The notes: a model not told the origin generated them from the sequence alone. 5,895 nt of DNA from Desulfovibrio sp. (GCA_022837365.1 JALHHV010000323.1:1-5895); one strand, 5' to 3'; positions 1 to 5,895 are shown, counted from the first letter of the stretch. Program-made: numbers and translations.

Positions 1-214
1 CGCGCAGGTCGTCCCTGTGGCTGGCGTGCAGCAGTTCGATGAGGAAAAGGCGGGCTTCGATGAATTCGGGATGGCGGTCCAGCCCCTGGCGCAGGGTGGC
101 TATGGCGTCATCGGGTTGGCCGTTTTCGGCCAGCAGGCGGGCGAGCGGAAAAAAGACCTTCGAACTCGGTTCGAGTTCAAGTACCTCTTGATACCACTCA
201 ATTTTTGCCTTCAT
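1..214 (-). CDS. TPR-repeat protein, N-terminal part (runs off the window)
   Basis: Partial gene: the ATG at 214 opens a minus-strand frame that stays open to base 1, giving 71 residues with the C-terminus missing. The protein begins MKAKIEWYQEVLELEPSS. It then shows the helix-turn-helix rhythm of tetratricopeptide repeats: W-Y...L.L.P at residues 7-16, FFPLARLLAENGQPDDAIATL at about 21-41, then a second unit with L..HPEFIEARLFLIELL. TPR proteins are scaffolds for protein-protein contacts, and no enzymatic motif is visible in this part. The start overlaps the 3' end of the upstream FtsB-like gene by 17 bases, which suggests translational coupling. A GGGAG sits about 11 bases before the ATG. 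A 7-bp inverted repeat (162-168 / 172-178) lies inside the coding sequence. I am sure of the reading frame and fairly sure of the TPR fold. The specific role is unknown. Confidence 0.8.
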   Translation of the reverse strand, partial: MKAKIEWYQEVLELEPSSKVFFPLARLLAENGQPDDAIATLRQGLDRHPEFIEARLFLIELLHASHRDDLR

Positions 215-536
215 CAGATCCGGCTCCCGGTGTGGCCGCTTCCGCCTGCGTCTCGGGGAAGATGTAGAGGATTTCGTTGTCCTTCACGAAGTTCAACCGC
301 TTGCGGATCATCTTTTCGACATATTTCCCGTCCGCCTGCAAGAGCCGTATTTCGCGGCTGAGGGCCAGGTTGCGGGCGTCGAGGTCCTTGAGCCGGGCCT
401 CCATGGCGGTGCATTGCTGCTTCAGCGCCTTGTAGGCCACTATGCCCTGCCCGCTCCAGACGAGACGGTACAGCAGGACGACGTTGAGGGCCAGGGAAAG
501 GCCGATGAGCAGGCGGCGCCAGAACATCTCGGTCAC
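198..536 (-). CDS. FtsB/DivIC-like septum formation initiator family protein
   Basis: A 112-residue small bitopic membrane protein. A short cytoplasmic N-terminus with WRR is followed by a hydrophobic helix at about residues 9-27. A predicted coiled coil with heptad-like L/A/I spacing covers about 35-70, and then comes the IRKRLNFVKDNEILYIFP segment (77-94), which matches the conserved tail of the FtsB/DivIC family. Known members join the FtsQLB-type complex that activates septal peptidoglycan synthesis, with the coiled coil outside the inner membrane. The C-terminus after about residue 95 is a low-complexity Ala/Gly/Glu tail. The start is a GTG whose last bases overlap the stop of the upstream gene in a GTGA arrangement (4-base overlap). 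An ATG three codons later (527) is the alternative. Neither has a strong Shine-Dalgarno site, which fits coupled translation. Family assignment is good; I do not assign ftsB itself because several paralogous short coiled-coil proteins share this layout. Confidence 0.82.
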   Translation of the reverse strand: MTEMFWRRLLIGLSLALNVVLLYRLVWSGQGIVAYKALKQQCTAMEARLKDLDARNLALSREIRLLQADGKYVEKMIRKRLNFVKDNEILYIFPETQAEAATPGAGSDEGKN

Positions 537-805
537 TGCAACAGCCGACGCTGCTCGCCGCGTCGGCGCATGGCGGAAACCGGCCCTTTCAGCTCTTCCA
601 GAAAATTCGCCGTGGCCCGCTCTATCCGGCGCACGTCGTCCTCGTCCAGCAGCACGGCGTCAAGCCGTTCCATGAACGACTTGAGCACGGTGAACTCCTG
701 CATCAGTTCGCCCCCAAGCTCCAGCCGTTCCAGGTCCGGCTCCAGCTCGAGGATGGTCTGCAGGCAGTTCTTCAACCTGCTGTGCAGTCCCTCGTGATCC
801 TGCAT
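533..805 (-). CDS. Small acidic helical protein of unknown function
   Basis: I do not recognise this 90-residue protein. It is almost entirely predicted helix, rich in Leu, Glu, Asp and Arg, with no membrane segment, signal peptide or cysteine motif (a single Cys near residue 14). The middle is strongly acidic (LELEPDLERLELGGELMQEF, about 19-38, and DEDDVRRIERATANFLEEL). The C-terminus is basic (MRRRGEQRRLLQ). The frame is credible because it fills the space between pgsA and the FtsB-like gene exactly and shares a 4-base GTGA overlap with the latter. I chose the ATG at 805 because GGAG lies 8 bases before it. An in-frame ATG at 823 would add six residues but has no Shine-Dalgarno site. A small perfect hairpin (CCCGC/GCGGG, 828-841) sits between the pgsA stop and this gene. 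Its place in the operon hints at an envelope or division role, which is inference only. Confidence 0.7.
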   Translation of the reverse strand: MQDHEGLHSRLKNCLQTILELEPDLERLELGGELMQEFTVLKSFMERLDAVLLDEDDVRRIERATANFLEELKGPVSAMRRRGEQRRLLQ

Positions 806-841
806 GAATGCGTCTCCGGCCATGTGACCCGCTGCTGCGGG

Positions 842-1429
842 CTAGGCCCGTCCGGCGCCTTCCTTGAGCCAGTTTCCGTAAAATGTATACAGGTAGTTGA
901 AGCCGGAAAATACCGTGAGAAACAACGCGATGTAAAGCATAAACTGCCCGGCGGGGTTGGGGTCCAGCCCGAACCACGGGTAGTGCAGCATCAGCGGCAC
1001 CAGCGCGAACATCTGCATCACGGTCTTCATCTTGCCGAACTTGTCGGCGGCGATGACCAGCCCCTCGTCGGCGGCCACGGCCCGCAGACCGGTGACCATC
1101 AGTTCGCGCGCGATGATCACGATGGCGATCCACCCGGCGATCCAGCCCAGCTCCACCAGCATGATCAGCACCGAACCGATGAGGATCTTGTCGGCCAGCG
1201 GGTCCAGGAACTTGCCGAAGCTGGTCACCATGTTCGACCGGCGCGCGATGTGGCCGTCGATGACGTCGGTCAGCGAGGCCAGCGCGAACAGCACCACGGC
1301 CACCAGGCAGGTGATGCGGCCGGGGAACATCATCAGCACGACGATGGCGGGCACGATGAAGATGCGCGCCAGCGTGATGCGGTTGGCGAGGTTGAACATC
1401 CGCTTGAGGGGACTTGGTTGCTGCGTCAT
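842..1429 (-). CDS. pgsA: CDP-diacylglycerol--glycerol-3-phosphate 3-phosphatidyltransferase
   Basis: Makes phosphatidylglycerophosphate from CDP-diacylglycerol and glycerol-3-phosphate at the inner membrane, the committed step to phosphatidylglycerol and cardiolipin. The 195-residue protein has the complete CDP-alcohol phosphatidyltransferase signature D-x2-D-G-x2-A-R-x8-G-x3-D-x3-D: D55, D58, G59, A62, R63, G72, D76, D80. Also typical are the N-terminal MFNLANRITLARIFIVPAIV segment (11-30), the IIARELMVTGLR loop (about 106-116) and several hydrophobic helices (about 20-36, 40-54, 83-105, 136-150, 162-182). The length is usual for PgsA. The ATG at 1429 is preceded by AGGA with 8-base spacing. 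A second ATG ten codons in (1399) also fits the family's usual beginning but lacks that site. It heads the compact cluster that includes the FtsB-like gene. The neighbouring upstream gene mrp ends 131 bases away, with no convincing terminator or promoter between them, so read-through from mrp is possible. The phosphatidylserine/cardiolipin synthase relatives are less likely given the motif context. Confidence 0.95.
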   Translation of the reverse strand: MTQQPSPLKRMFNLANRITLARIFIVPAIVVLMMFPGRITCLVAVVLFALASLTDVIDGHIARRSNMVTSFGKFLDPLADKILIGSVLIMLVELGWIAGWIAIVIIARELMVTGLRAVAADEGLVIAADKFGKMKTVMQMFALVPLMLHYPWFGLDPNPAGQFMLYIALFLTVFSGFNYLYTFYGNWLKEGAGRA

Positions 1430-1560
1430 GAGGGTGTTCCTAGCACACTTCGCCGCGCTGGCAAAGGGCGGATGGATGCCGCGCGGGGGCGCGGAAGAGG
1501 GCCATGGACATGATGGGCGCGAGGCGCGCGGCTTCGCACGCCCCGCCGTTGCCCTGCGAA

Positions 1561-2457
1561 TCAGGCGTGGGTGCTGGCCACGGCTTCCAGGCTGTTCTCG
1601 GACGCGGCCGCGATGTTGTCGGCCAGTTCCAGGAAGCCCTGCTTGGCGCGCGAGTCCTCTTCCAGCATCACCACGGGCACGCCACGGTCGGCGGCCACCA
1701 CGGTGGCCGGGTCCAGCGGCACCGCGCCAAGGAAGGTCAGGCCGTACTTCTCGGCCAGTTCGCGGCCGCCGCCCTTCTTGAACAGCGAGATTTCGCCGCC
1801 GCAGTGGGGACAGTACAGGCCGCTCATGTTCTCGACCACGCCCAGCACGTTGGCCTGGGCGTACTGCAGGAAGTTGATGGCCTTGCGCACGTCGGCCAGC
1901 GAGATTTCCTGGGGGGTGGTCACCACCACGCACAGGGCGTCGGGGATGGTCTTCAGCACGGTCATGTGCTCGTCGCCGGTGCCGGGGGGGGAGTCGATGA
2001 GCAGGAAGTCCAGGTCGCCCCAGTTCACGTCGGACACGAACTGGCGGATGGCCGCCGTCTTCTTGGGGCCGCGCCACAGCACCGCCGTGTCGCGGTCCTT
2101 GAGCAGCGAATCCATGGAGATGACGAACAGGTTGTCGTTGTACTTCGCGGGGTTCAGCAGGCCGCCGCGCTCGTCGGCCTCTATGCCCGCGCGCAGGCCC
2201 AGCAGGTTGGGCACGCTGGGGCCATGGATGTCCACGTCCAGGATGCCCACCTTGTAGCCGCGCGCGGCCAGCGCGGCCGCCGTGTTCACGGTGACGGAAC
2301 TCTTGCCCACCCCGCCCTTGCCGCTCATGATGAAGAGCTTGTATCTGATCCGCCCCAGCGTGGACGAGATGATCTCGTCCTGAATGGCCATGCCGGCGCT
2401 GGGCTTGCCCGTTTCGGCCTTGTTCCTGGCCGAGGGGCAGGTGCTGCACGAGGACAT
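1561..2457 (-). CDS. mrp: Mrp/NBP35-family Fe-S cluster carrier P-loop ATPase
   Basis: A 298-residue P-loop NTPase of the Mrp/ApbC/NBP35 group, cytoplasmic scaffolds that hold a [4Fe-4S] cluster and pass it to apo-proteins. Visible landmarks are the deviant Walker A SGKGGVGKSS at 45-54 (signature lysine K47, phosphate-binding K52), the switch I region DVDIHGPSVP at 74-83, the Walker B-like LDFLLIDSPPGTGDEH at about 149-164, and the CPHC motif (C216, C219) that bridges the cluster in a dimer. An extra N-terminal CxxC (C4, C7) is present. The DUF59/MIP18-like N-terminal domain of E. coli Mrp is absent, so the layout is closer to NBP35-type or short bacterial Mrp proteins. The ATG at 2457 has AAGGAG 7 bases upstream. 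The frame is open further upstream, but the upstream residues do not look like this family. A promoter candidate lies at 2541-2568, so the gene probably starts its own transcript, perhaps continuing into pgsA. Confidence 0.93.
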   Translation of the reverse strand: MSSCSTCPSARNKAETGKPSAGMAIQDEIISSTLGRIRYKLFIMSGKGGVGKSSVTVNTAAALAARGYKVGILDVDIHGPSVPNLLGLRAGIEADERGGLLNPAKYNDNLFVISMDSLLKDRDTAVLWRGPKKTAAIRQFVSDVNWGDLDFLLIDSPPGTGDEHMTVLKTIPDALCVVVTTPQEISLADVRKAINFLQYAQANVLGVVENMSGLYCPHCGGEISLFKKGGGRELAEKYGLTFLGAVPLDPATVVAADRGVPVVMLEEDSRAKQGFLELADNIAAASENSLEAVASTHA

Positions 2458-2540
2458 AAGGATGCTCCTTGTCTGTGGCCGCCGGCCGGTGGCGTGGCGG
2501 GCCATGGAATTGCGATGCGGCGGGGCTTGCCCGCTCCGGT

Positions 2541-2568
2541 AAGGTAATGAATCGGGCCGCCCCGTCAA
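2541..2568 (-). promoter_or_regulatory. Sigma70-type promoter candidate for mrp
   Basis: On the minus strand, TTGACG (2568-2563) matches five of six bases of the -35 consensus. After a 16-base spacer comes TACCTT (2546-2541), which keeps the key T-A...T of the -10 box. Transcription would begin near 2535, leaving a leader of roughly 75-80 bases before the mrp ATG. The surrounding 2458-2694 stretch contains no credible gene. Read by eye; not tested. Confidence 0.5.
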
Positions 2569-2610
2569 GCAAAAGCGAAAGCACTGGCAAAAGCGGGGGC
2601 AAAAGCGCAC
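2569..2610. repeat. Degenerate hexanucleotide array next to the mrp -35 box
   Basis: Seven consecutive 6-base units each start with GC: gcaaaa, gcgaaa, gcactg, gcaaaa, gcgggg, gcaaaa, gcgcac. Three of the seven are identical (gcaaaa), and the nonamer gcaaaagcg occurs exactly at 2569-2577, 2587-2595 and 2599-2607. Read on the minus strand these are T-rich blocks directly upstream of the -35 element, a position where an UP-element or regulator would bind. The repeats are visible directly; any function is inference. Confidence 0.5.
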
Positions 2611-2694
2611 GGGCGGAGGGGATGCGCCGGAGCGGTGTGTGCGGCAACGCACGCGTCGGGCCGGCGGCGGGGCCCAGGCCGGCAATTCGGGGGA

Positions 2695-3342
2695 TCAGCC
2701 GCGCCAGCCGTGCGTGCCCACCAGGTCCACGAAGGCCACGCCGCCCTTGCTTTCGCGCACCACGCGCCCGCCCTCCTTGCGCACCACCACCAGTTCCTGC
2801 ATGCGCTTGCTGGCCCCCACGGGGATGACCAGGATGCCGGGGTCGGCCAACTGCTCGATGAGCGGGGCCGGAACCGCAGGCCCGCCCGCCGTGACCAGGA
2901 TGCGGTCGTAGGGGGCGGCCTCGGGCCAGCCCAGGGTGCCGTCGTCCAGCTTCAGCCGCACCTTGCGGTACTTCAGCGTGCGCAGCAGGTCGCGCGCGGC
3001 GGCGTGCAGTTCGCGGATGCGTTCCACCGTGTACACGTCCAGCCCCATCTCGGCCAGCACGGCGGCCTGGTAGCCGGAACCGGTGCCGATCTCCAGCACC
3101 CGCAGGCCCGCCTGCGGCTCGATGATCTGCGACATGAGCGCCACGATGAACGGCTGCGAAATGGTCTGGCCGTGCCCGATGGGCAGGGGATGATCCTCGT
3201 AGGCCTGGGCGCGCAGGGCTTCCTGCACGAACAGGTGGCGCGGCACGGAACGCATGGCCGCGAGCACGGCCGGGTCGGTGATGCCGCGCGTCTCGAGTTG
3301 CTGTTTCACCATGCGCTCGCGGTTGCGCTTCATGTCGAGCAT
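2695..3342 (-). CDS. pcm: Protein-L-isoaspartate O-methyltransferase
   Basis: Repairs age-damaged proteins by S-adenosylmethionine-dependent methylation of L-isoaspartyl residues, in the cytoplasm. The 215-residue length is normal for the bacterial enzyme. Family hallmarks in order: [16 protein letters not shown] at the N-terminus (6-21), VPRHLFV (33-39), the substrate loop [17 protein letters not shown] (52-68), SAM-binding motif [19 protein letters not shown] (82-99), the acidic end of the next strand VYTVERI (103-109), the [21 protein letters not shown] block (133-153) and a closing VAFVDLVG...GW. All expected catalytic-loop residues are present. The ATG at 3342 is supported by GAGAGGA 6 bases upstream. 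An ATG at 3333 is also in frame but is too far from that site. The gene is the first minus-strand gene downstream of the divergent region shared with the CBS protein. It is separated from mrp by 237 bases that hold a GC-rich inverted repeat without a T-run and the mrp promoter candidate, so the two are probably not tightly co-transcribed. Confidence 0.95.
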   Translation of the reverse strand: MLDMKRNRERMVKQQLETRGITDPAVLAAMRSVPRHLFVQEALRAQAYEDHPLPIGHGQTISQPFIVALMSQIIEPQAGLRVLEIGTGSGYQAAVLAEMGLDVYTVERIRELHAAARDLLRTLKYRKVRLKLDDGTLGWPEAAPYDRILVTAGGPAVPAPLIEQLADPGILVIPVGASKRMQELVVVRKEGGRVVRESKGGVAFVDLVGTHGWRG

Positions 3343-3749
3343 GCGCGGTCCTCTCTGGAATGGGTGCCCTGCCGGGGCCGCATCGCGGGTGCCCGCCGGT
3401 TCGCGGCCCGGCGAGACGGGCGACGCGCACGGCCTGGCGCGCCGGACCTTGCAGGGCGGCGCGGGACGCGGTGGCGAACGCCACGGCTCGGAATGCCAGG
3501 CACGGGCGAGCGGCGGAACAAGGGCGCAAACTGTCGGGACGGGCGTTGCGAGCCGCCTCGTCCATACGGCCCCGGCATGGTTTGGAAAACAGATTTTGCC
3601 CCCGGCGTCAATCCGGACGCCCGCGCAGGCCGGGGCGGCGGGTGTGGCGGAACGCCGCCTGCCTCCATCAACCGGGCGCGGCGCCCCGGCTGGCTTGACT
3701 TATACGCGGAGTATGCGACACTTGCCGAAACATGCATGCGGGGGAAACC
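3343..3749. other. Gene-free divergent intergenic region
   Basis: About 400 bases between the divergent pcm and CBS-protein starts. Open frames cross it in several phases, but they are Arg/Gly/Ala/Pro-rich, lack ribosome sites and look like GC-driven shadows. I see a 7-bp GC-rich inverted repeat (GGCGGCG 3634-3640 / CGCCGCC 3653-3659, 12-base loop) and an AT-richer island at about 3575-3600. A cluster of possible overlapping divergent promoter boxes lies at 3695-3728. Its length and position suggest it carries the promoters of both units. A long pcm leader or a small RNA cannot be excluded. Confidence 0.5.
3695..3722 (+). promoter_or_regulatory. Weak promoter candidate for the CBS-domain gene
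   Basis: TTGACT (3695-3700) is a good -35 box. With a 16-base spacer the -10 would be GACACT (3717-3722), which matches only three of six consensus bases. It would start transcription near 3729, about 20 bases before the preferred ATG at 3750. On the other strand the same spot reads TATAAG (3704-3699) with TCGGCA (3728-3723) 18 bases upstream, a possible back-to-back promoter toward pcm. A small inverted repeat ATAC-gcgga-GTAT lies within. Low confidence. Confidence 0.25.
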
Positions 3750-4178
3750 ATGCTCTACGTCGGCGACCTCATGTCCACCGGCCTCTTCACCCTGAAGAAG
3801 ACCGACTCGCTCCGGGCGGCGCGCTCGTTGATGCAACTGGCCCGCATCCGGCACATTCCCATCGTGGACGCCAAGGGCGACTTCCAGGGGCTGCTGACCC
3901 ACCGCGACATCCTGTCCGCCACCATCTCGCGCTTCGCCGACGTGGACGAGGCGGTGCAGAACGAGATCGACTCGGGCATCCCCGTGGGCGAAATCATGCG
4001 CACCGACGTGGTGCGGGTGGCTCCGGGCACCCTGCTGCGCGACGCGGCCGAACTGCTGCTGCACCACAAGTACGGGTGCCTGCCCGTGACCGACGGCGAC
4101 CGGCTGGTGGGCATCGTGACCGAGGCGGACTTCCTGAAGCTGACCATCAGCCTGCTGGATGCCGTAGAGCATCCCTAG
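3750..4178 (+). CDS. Two-CBS-domain (Bateman module) regulatory protein
   Basis: A 142-residue stand-alone CBS pair. Such modules usually bind adenine nucleotides or S-adenosylmethionine in a cleft between the two domains and act as energy or ligand sensors. CBS1 covers about residues 3-58 (VGDLMSTGLFTL...AARSLMQLARIRHIPIVD...GLLTHRDIL). CBS2 covers about 79-135 (VGEIMRTDVVRV...AAELLLHHKYGCLPVTD...GIVTEADFL). Each domain shows the typical D-x-M, H/C-x-P-V/I-x-D and G-hydrophobic-(T/H)-x-x-D pattern, including the T/S-x-x-D end thought to hold ribose. The two are linked by a short acidic helix (ADVDEAVQNEIDSG). I prefer the ATG at 3750, which has GGGGGA about 4 bases before it. The ATG at 3732 would add six residues and has no ribosome site. 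No catalytic or DNA-binding domain is attached, so its partner is unknown. A terminator follows within 30 bases, making it a single-gene unit. Confidence 0.9.
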   Translation: MLYVGDLMSTGLFTLKKTDSLRAARSLMQLARIRHIPIVDAKGDFQGLLTHRDILSATISRFADVDEAVQNEIDSGIPVGEIMRTDVVRVAPGTLLRDAAELLLHHKYGCLPVTDGDRLVGIVTEADFLKLTISLLDAVEHP

Positions 4179-4205
4179 GCGGGCCACACCAACGGTTTGG
4201 ACACG

Positions 4206-4232
4206 AGCCGCCCGGCTTTCAGGGCGGCTTTT
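4206..4232 (+). terminator. Rho-independent terminator after the CBS-domain gene
   Basis: A perfect 8-bp stem AGCCGCCC (4206-4213) / GGGCGGCT (4222-4229) with an 8-base loop, running straight into TTTT. It lies 27 bases after the CBS stop and 21 bases before the peptidase ATG. It therefore separates the two genes, unless read-through occurs. Confidence 0.85.
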
Positions 4233-4253
4233 CACTTGAAAGGATCAGGAGAC

Positions 4254-5473
4254 ATGACTGCAGCAAAGAATCTTTCCATCGTGATCGTCGGCGGCTTCAT
4301 GCTTTTCCAGGACATGGAAGGGCCGGAAGTCATCCTTACCCCGGACACGGGGCGCGCCTCGCCGCATCAGGACCTGACCCTGACCCTGCGCGACAAGAAG
4401 TCGGGCATCCGGTCCGTCACCGTCACGGTGAAAAAGAATTCCCACTCGCTGGTCGTGCTCGACAGCGCCTTCTCCGACGGCCGCCGCGAACAGCGCGTGA
4501 CCTTCAACCTGAAGGACGCGGGCCTGAAGGACGGGGCCTTCGACCTTGAGGTGCGCGCGACCGACACCTCGCTGGCCGGGTTCGGCAAGGGCAACACCAC
4601 CACCAGAATCTACCCCATGCGGCTGGACACCCAGCCCCCGCGCGTTTCGGTGAAGAGCATGCCCCCCTACGTGCGGCGCGGCGGCACCGGCTCCATCCTC
4701 TATTCTGTCAACGAAGAGGTGGAACGCACCGGCGTGAAGGTGGGCGACCTGTACTTCCCGGGGTTCAGGCAGCCCAGCGGCGACTACATCTGCTTCTTCG
4801 CCTTCCCGCACTTCCTCACCGTGGCCCAGTACGCGCCGGAAATCACCGCCGTGGACCTTTCCGGCAACGCCATGGCCAGCCGTCTGGTCATCCGCCCGCT
4901 GGACAAGGCGTTCCGGCATGACAACATCAATCTTTCCGAAAGCTTCCTGGCCAGCAAGATGCCCGAGTTCGAGCAGGAGGTGCCCGGCGAGATGACCCAG
5001 CTGGAGCGCTTCCTGAAGGTGAACAGCGAACTGCGCACGGCCAACGAGCGCACGCTGCTGGAAGTCGGCAAGGACACCGGGCCCGCCATGCTCTGGCACG
5101 GCGCCTTCCAGCAGTTGCCCAACTCGGCCACCAGGGCCGGTTTCGCCGACAACCGCAGCTACATCTACAACGGGCAGAAGGTGGACAACCAGACCCACCT
5201 GGGGCTGGACTTCGCCTCGCTGGCCATGGCCGCCTGGTGATCGTGGATCACGGCCTTGGCCTGCAAACCCTGTACTCGCACCTCAGCGAGATTTCGGCCA
5301 ACGTGGGCCAGCAGGTGAAGAAGGGCGACATCATCGGCAAGACCGGCACCACCGGCATGGCCGGTGGCGACCACCTGCACTTCGGGGTGACCGTCAGCGG
5401 GGTGCAGGTGCAGCCCGTGGAATGGCTGGACCCGCACTGGATCGAGGACAACGTGACCTCGCGCCTGAAGTAG
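4254..5473 (+). pseudogene. M23 (LytM-type) metallopeptidase gene, interrupted by an internal deletion/frameshift
   Basis: M23 peptidases are zinc enzymes that cut peptidoglycan cross-links outside the inner membrane. The first part (4254-5240, 328 residues) starts with a short hydrophobic segment (7-18), probably an uncleaved membrane anchor. A beta-rich region follows with two Ig-like stretches (about 23-125 and 127-215), then a linker. The first zinc motif is HLGLD (H315, D319). The frame stops at TGA 5238-5240. The rest of the catalytic domain continues in another frame from about 5237 (78 residues: VIVDHGLGLQTLYSHLS..., GDIIGKTGTTG, then the second zinc motif HLH within GGDHLHFG). Between D319 and VIVDHG family members usually carry roughly 27 residues, but only about 8 are present here. 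About 18-20 residues are therefore missing and the frame is lost. The lost length must be 1 modulo 3. The start at 4254 has AAGGA 9 bases upstream. As it stands, neither fragment could form the zinc site. A sequencing or assembly error is the main alternative. Confidence 0.85.
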
Positions 5474-5526
5474 CCGCCTGCCCGGCCGGTTTCGCCTGGC
5501 CGGACGCAGGACGCATGAACGCACGG

Positions 5527-5558
5527 CGGGGAGTCCCATGGGCTCCCCGTCTTCTTTT
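5527..5558 (+). terminator. Rho-independent terminator after the peptidase gene
   Basis: A 7-bp stem CGGGGAG (5527-5533) / CTCCCCG (5543-5549) has a loop that can pair further (CCC/GGG). The T-rich tail TCTTCTTTT follows on the plus strand. It lies 53 bases after the peptidase stop. There is no matching T-run on the minus side, so it serves the plus-strand unit rather than the convergent DUF488 gene. Confidence 0.75.
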
Positions 5559-5567
5559 GTGCCAGTG

Positions 5568-5895
5568 CTATCCGCCCCCCTGCTCCCCTTCCAGGAATGC
5601 CTTCAGGGCCACGGCGTTGTTGTGGGCTTCGTCCCGCGCCGCGAACAGCAGCGTGACCCGGTCCGGCCCGGCAGCCAGGCGGCGCAGCCGCTTCATATCC
5701 TCGTGCTTCGACGCGCGCAGTTCCGCATGGTAGCGCGCCAGAAATTCCGGCCACCGGTCGGGGTCGTGGCCGAACCAATGGCGCAGGTCGTCGGACGGGG
5801 CCACGCCGCGCAGCCAGTGGTCGATGCGGGCCGCCTCGCGCGCAAGGCCGCGCGGCCACAGCCGGTCCACCAGCACGCGCAGGCCGTCTCCGCCA
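5568..5895 (-). CDS. DUF488 family protein, C-terminal part (start lies beyond the window)
   Basis: Partial gene whose frame is open to the right edge; 109 residues are visible. The family is widespread but uncharacterised and no reaction is established. Its hallmarks are present in order: LVDRLWPRGL close to the left of the visible part, a W...APS..LR.WFGHDP block, RWPEFLARYHAEL, then TLLFAARDEAHNNAVALKAFL near the C-terminus. A GTG at 5876 could be read as a start. However, the upstream codons still in the window (GGDGLR before VLVDRLW) match the family's usual sequence, which normally has about 15-20 more residues before this point. The true start is therefore outside the window. The gene converges with the M23 peptidase gene, with 94 bases between the stops and the plus-strand terminator in that gap. 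Family is confident, role unknown. Confidence 0.9.
   Translation of the reverse strand, partial: GGDGLRVLVDRLWPRGLAREAARIDHWLRGVAPSDDLRHWFGHDPDRWPEFLARYHAELRASKHEDMKRLRRLAAGPDRVTLLFAARDEAHNNAVALKAFLEGEQGGG

Noticed and set aside
1435..1470. Promoter directly upstream of pgsA
   Set aside because: The best boxes (TTTGCC, 17-base spacer, TAGGAA) are poor, and the second overlaps the ribosome site.
1533..1560. Inverted repeat TTCGCA/TGCGAA just after the mrp stop, as a terminator
   Set aside because: The loop is 16 bases, the stem only 6 bp, and no T-run follows on the minus strand.
1504..2547. A 347-codon plus-strand open frame opposite mrp
   Set aside because: It is rich in His/Gly/Gln/Val and matches no family; it is the antisense shadow of mrp.
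2658..2694. GC-rich inverted repeat (GCCGGC arms) after the pcm stop, as a terminator
   Set aside because: It can fold but has no T-run; in such GC-rich DNA the match is weak evidence.
842..3565. A 907-codon minus-strand open frame spanning pgsA, the mrp region and the pcm region
   Set aside because: Only its last 195 codons are a real protein (PgsA). The rest is Arg/Gly/Ala/Pro-rich and lies in the wrong frame over mrp and pcm, which are clearly recognisable in their own frames. It is open only because of the high GC content.
2635..3795. Long plus-strand frames opposite pcm and across the divergent region
   Set aside because: Low-complexity composition, no ribosome site, and antisense to a certain pcm gene.
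4245..5198. A 317-codon minus-strand frame opposite the M23 peptidase
   Set aside because: His/Gly/Val-rich shadow of the peptidase; the plus-strand protein has clear M23 motifs.
5230..5240. Programmed ribosomal frameshift in the peptidase gene
   Set aside because: No slippery heptamer is visible, and expected catalytic-domain residues are absent, so a frame change would not give a complete enzyme.

Overview
The window is a GC-rich bacterial chromosome segment with compact, ordinary housekeeping genes. Shine-Dalgarno-like sites, the codon bias and the style of the proteins (an Mrp ATPase without a DUF59 domain, a short FtsB-like protein, an M23 peptidase with a long beta-rich front part) suggest a sulfate-reducing deltaproteobacterium of the Desulfovibrio / Nitratidesulfovibrio type. 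That assignment is inference from family resemblance; no rRNA or other marker is present.

The left part, up to about 3342, lies on the minus strand. Read in the direction of transcription it runs pcm (protein repair methyltransferase), mrp (Fe-S carrier P-loop ATPase), pgsA (phosphatidylglycerophosphate synthase), a small acidic helical protein of unknown function, an FtsB/DivIC-like membrane coiled-coil protein, and a TPR protein that leaves the window at base 1. The last four are tightly packed: a gap of 36 bases, then overlaps of 4 and 17 bases. They look like one translationally coupled envelope/division cluster. mrp probably has its own promoter, since a good sigma70-like site sits 84 bases or more upstream of its start. 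A short degenerate hexamer array abuts the -35 box of that promoter.

A gene-free divergent region of about 400 bases (3343-3749) separates pcm from two plus-strand units. The first is a two-CBS-domain regulatory protein followed by a clear intrinsic terminator. The second is an M23 (LytM-type) cell-wall peptidase gene, also followed by an intrinsic terminator. On the minus strand, converging on it, a DUF488 protein gene enters from the right edge.

The most notable observation is that the M23 peptidase gene is broken in this sequence. Its N-terminal part carries the HxxxD zinc motif and its C-terminal part carries the HxH motif. They are in different frames, and the stretch expected between them (about 18-20 residues in the family) is missing. 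This fits a small internal deletion whose length is 1 modulo 3, or an assembly collapse. I see no new biological system, mobile element, CRISPR array or RNA gene in the window.
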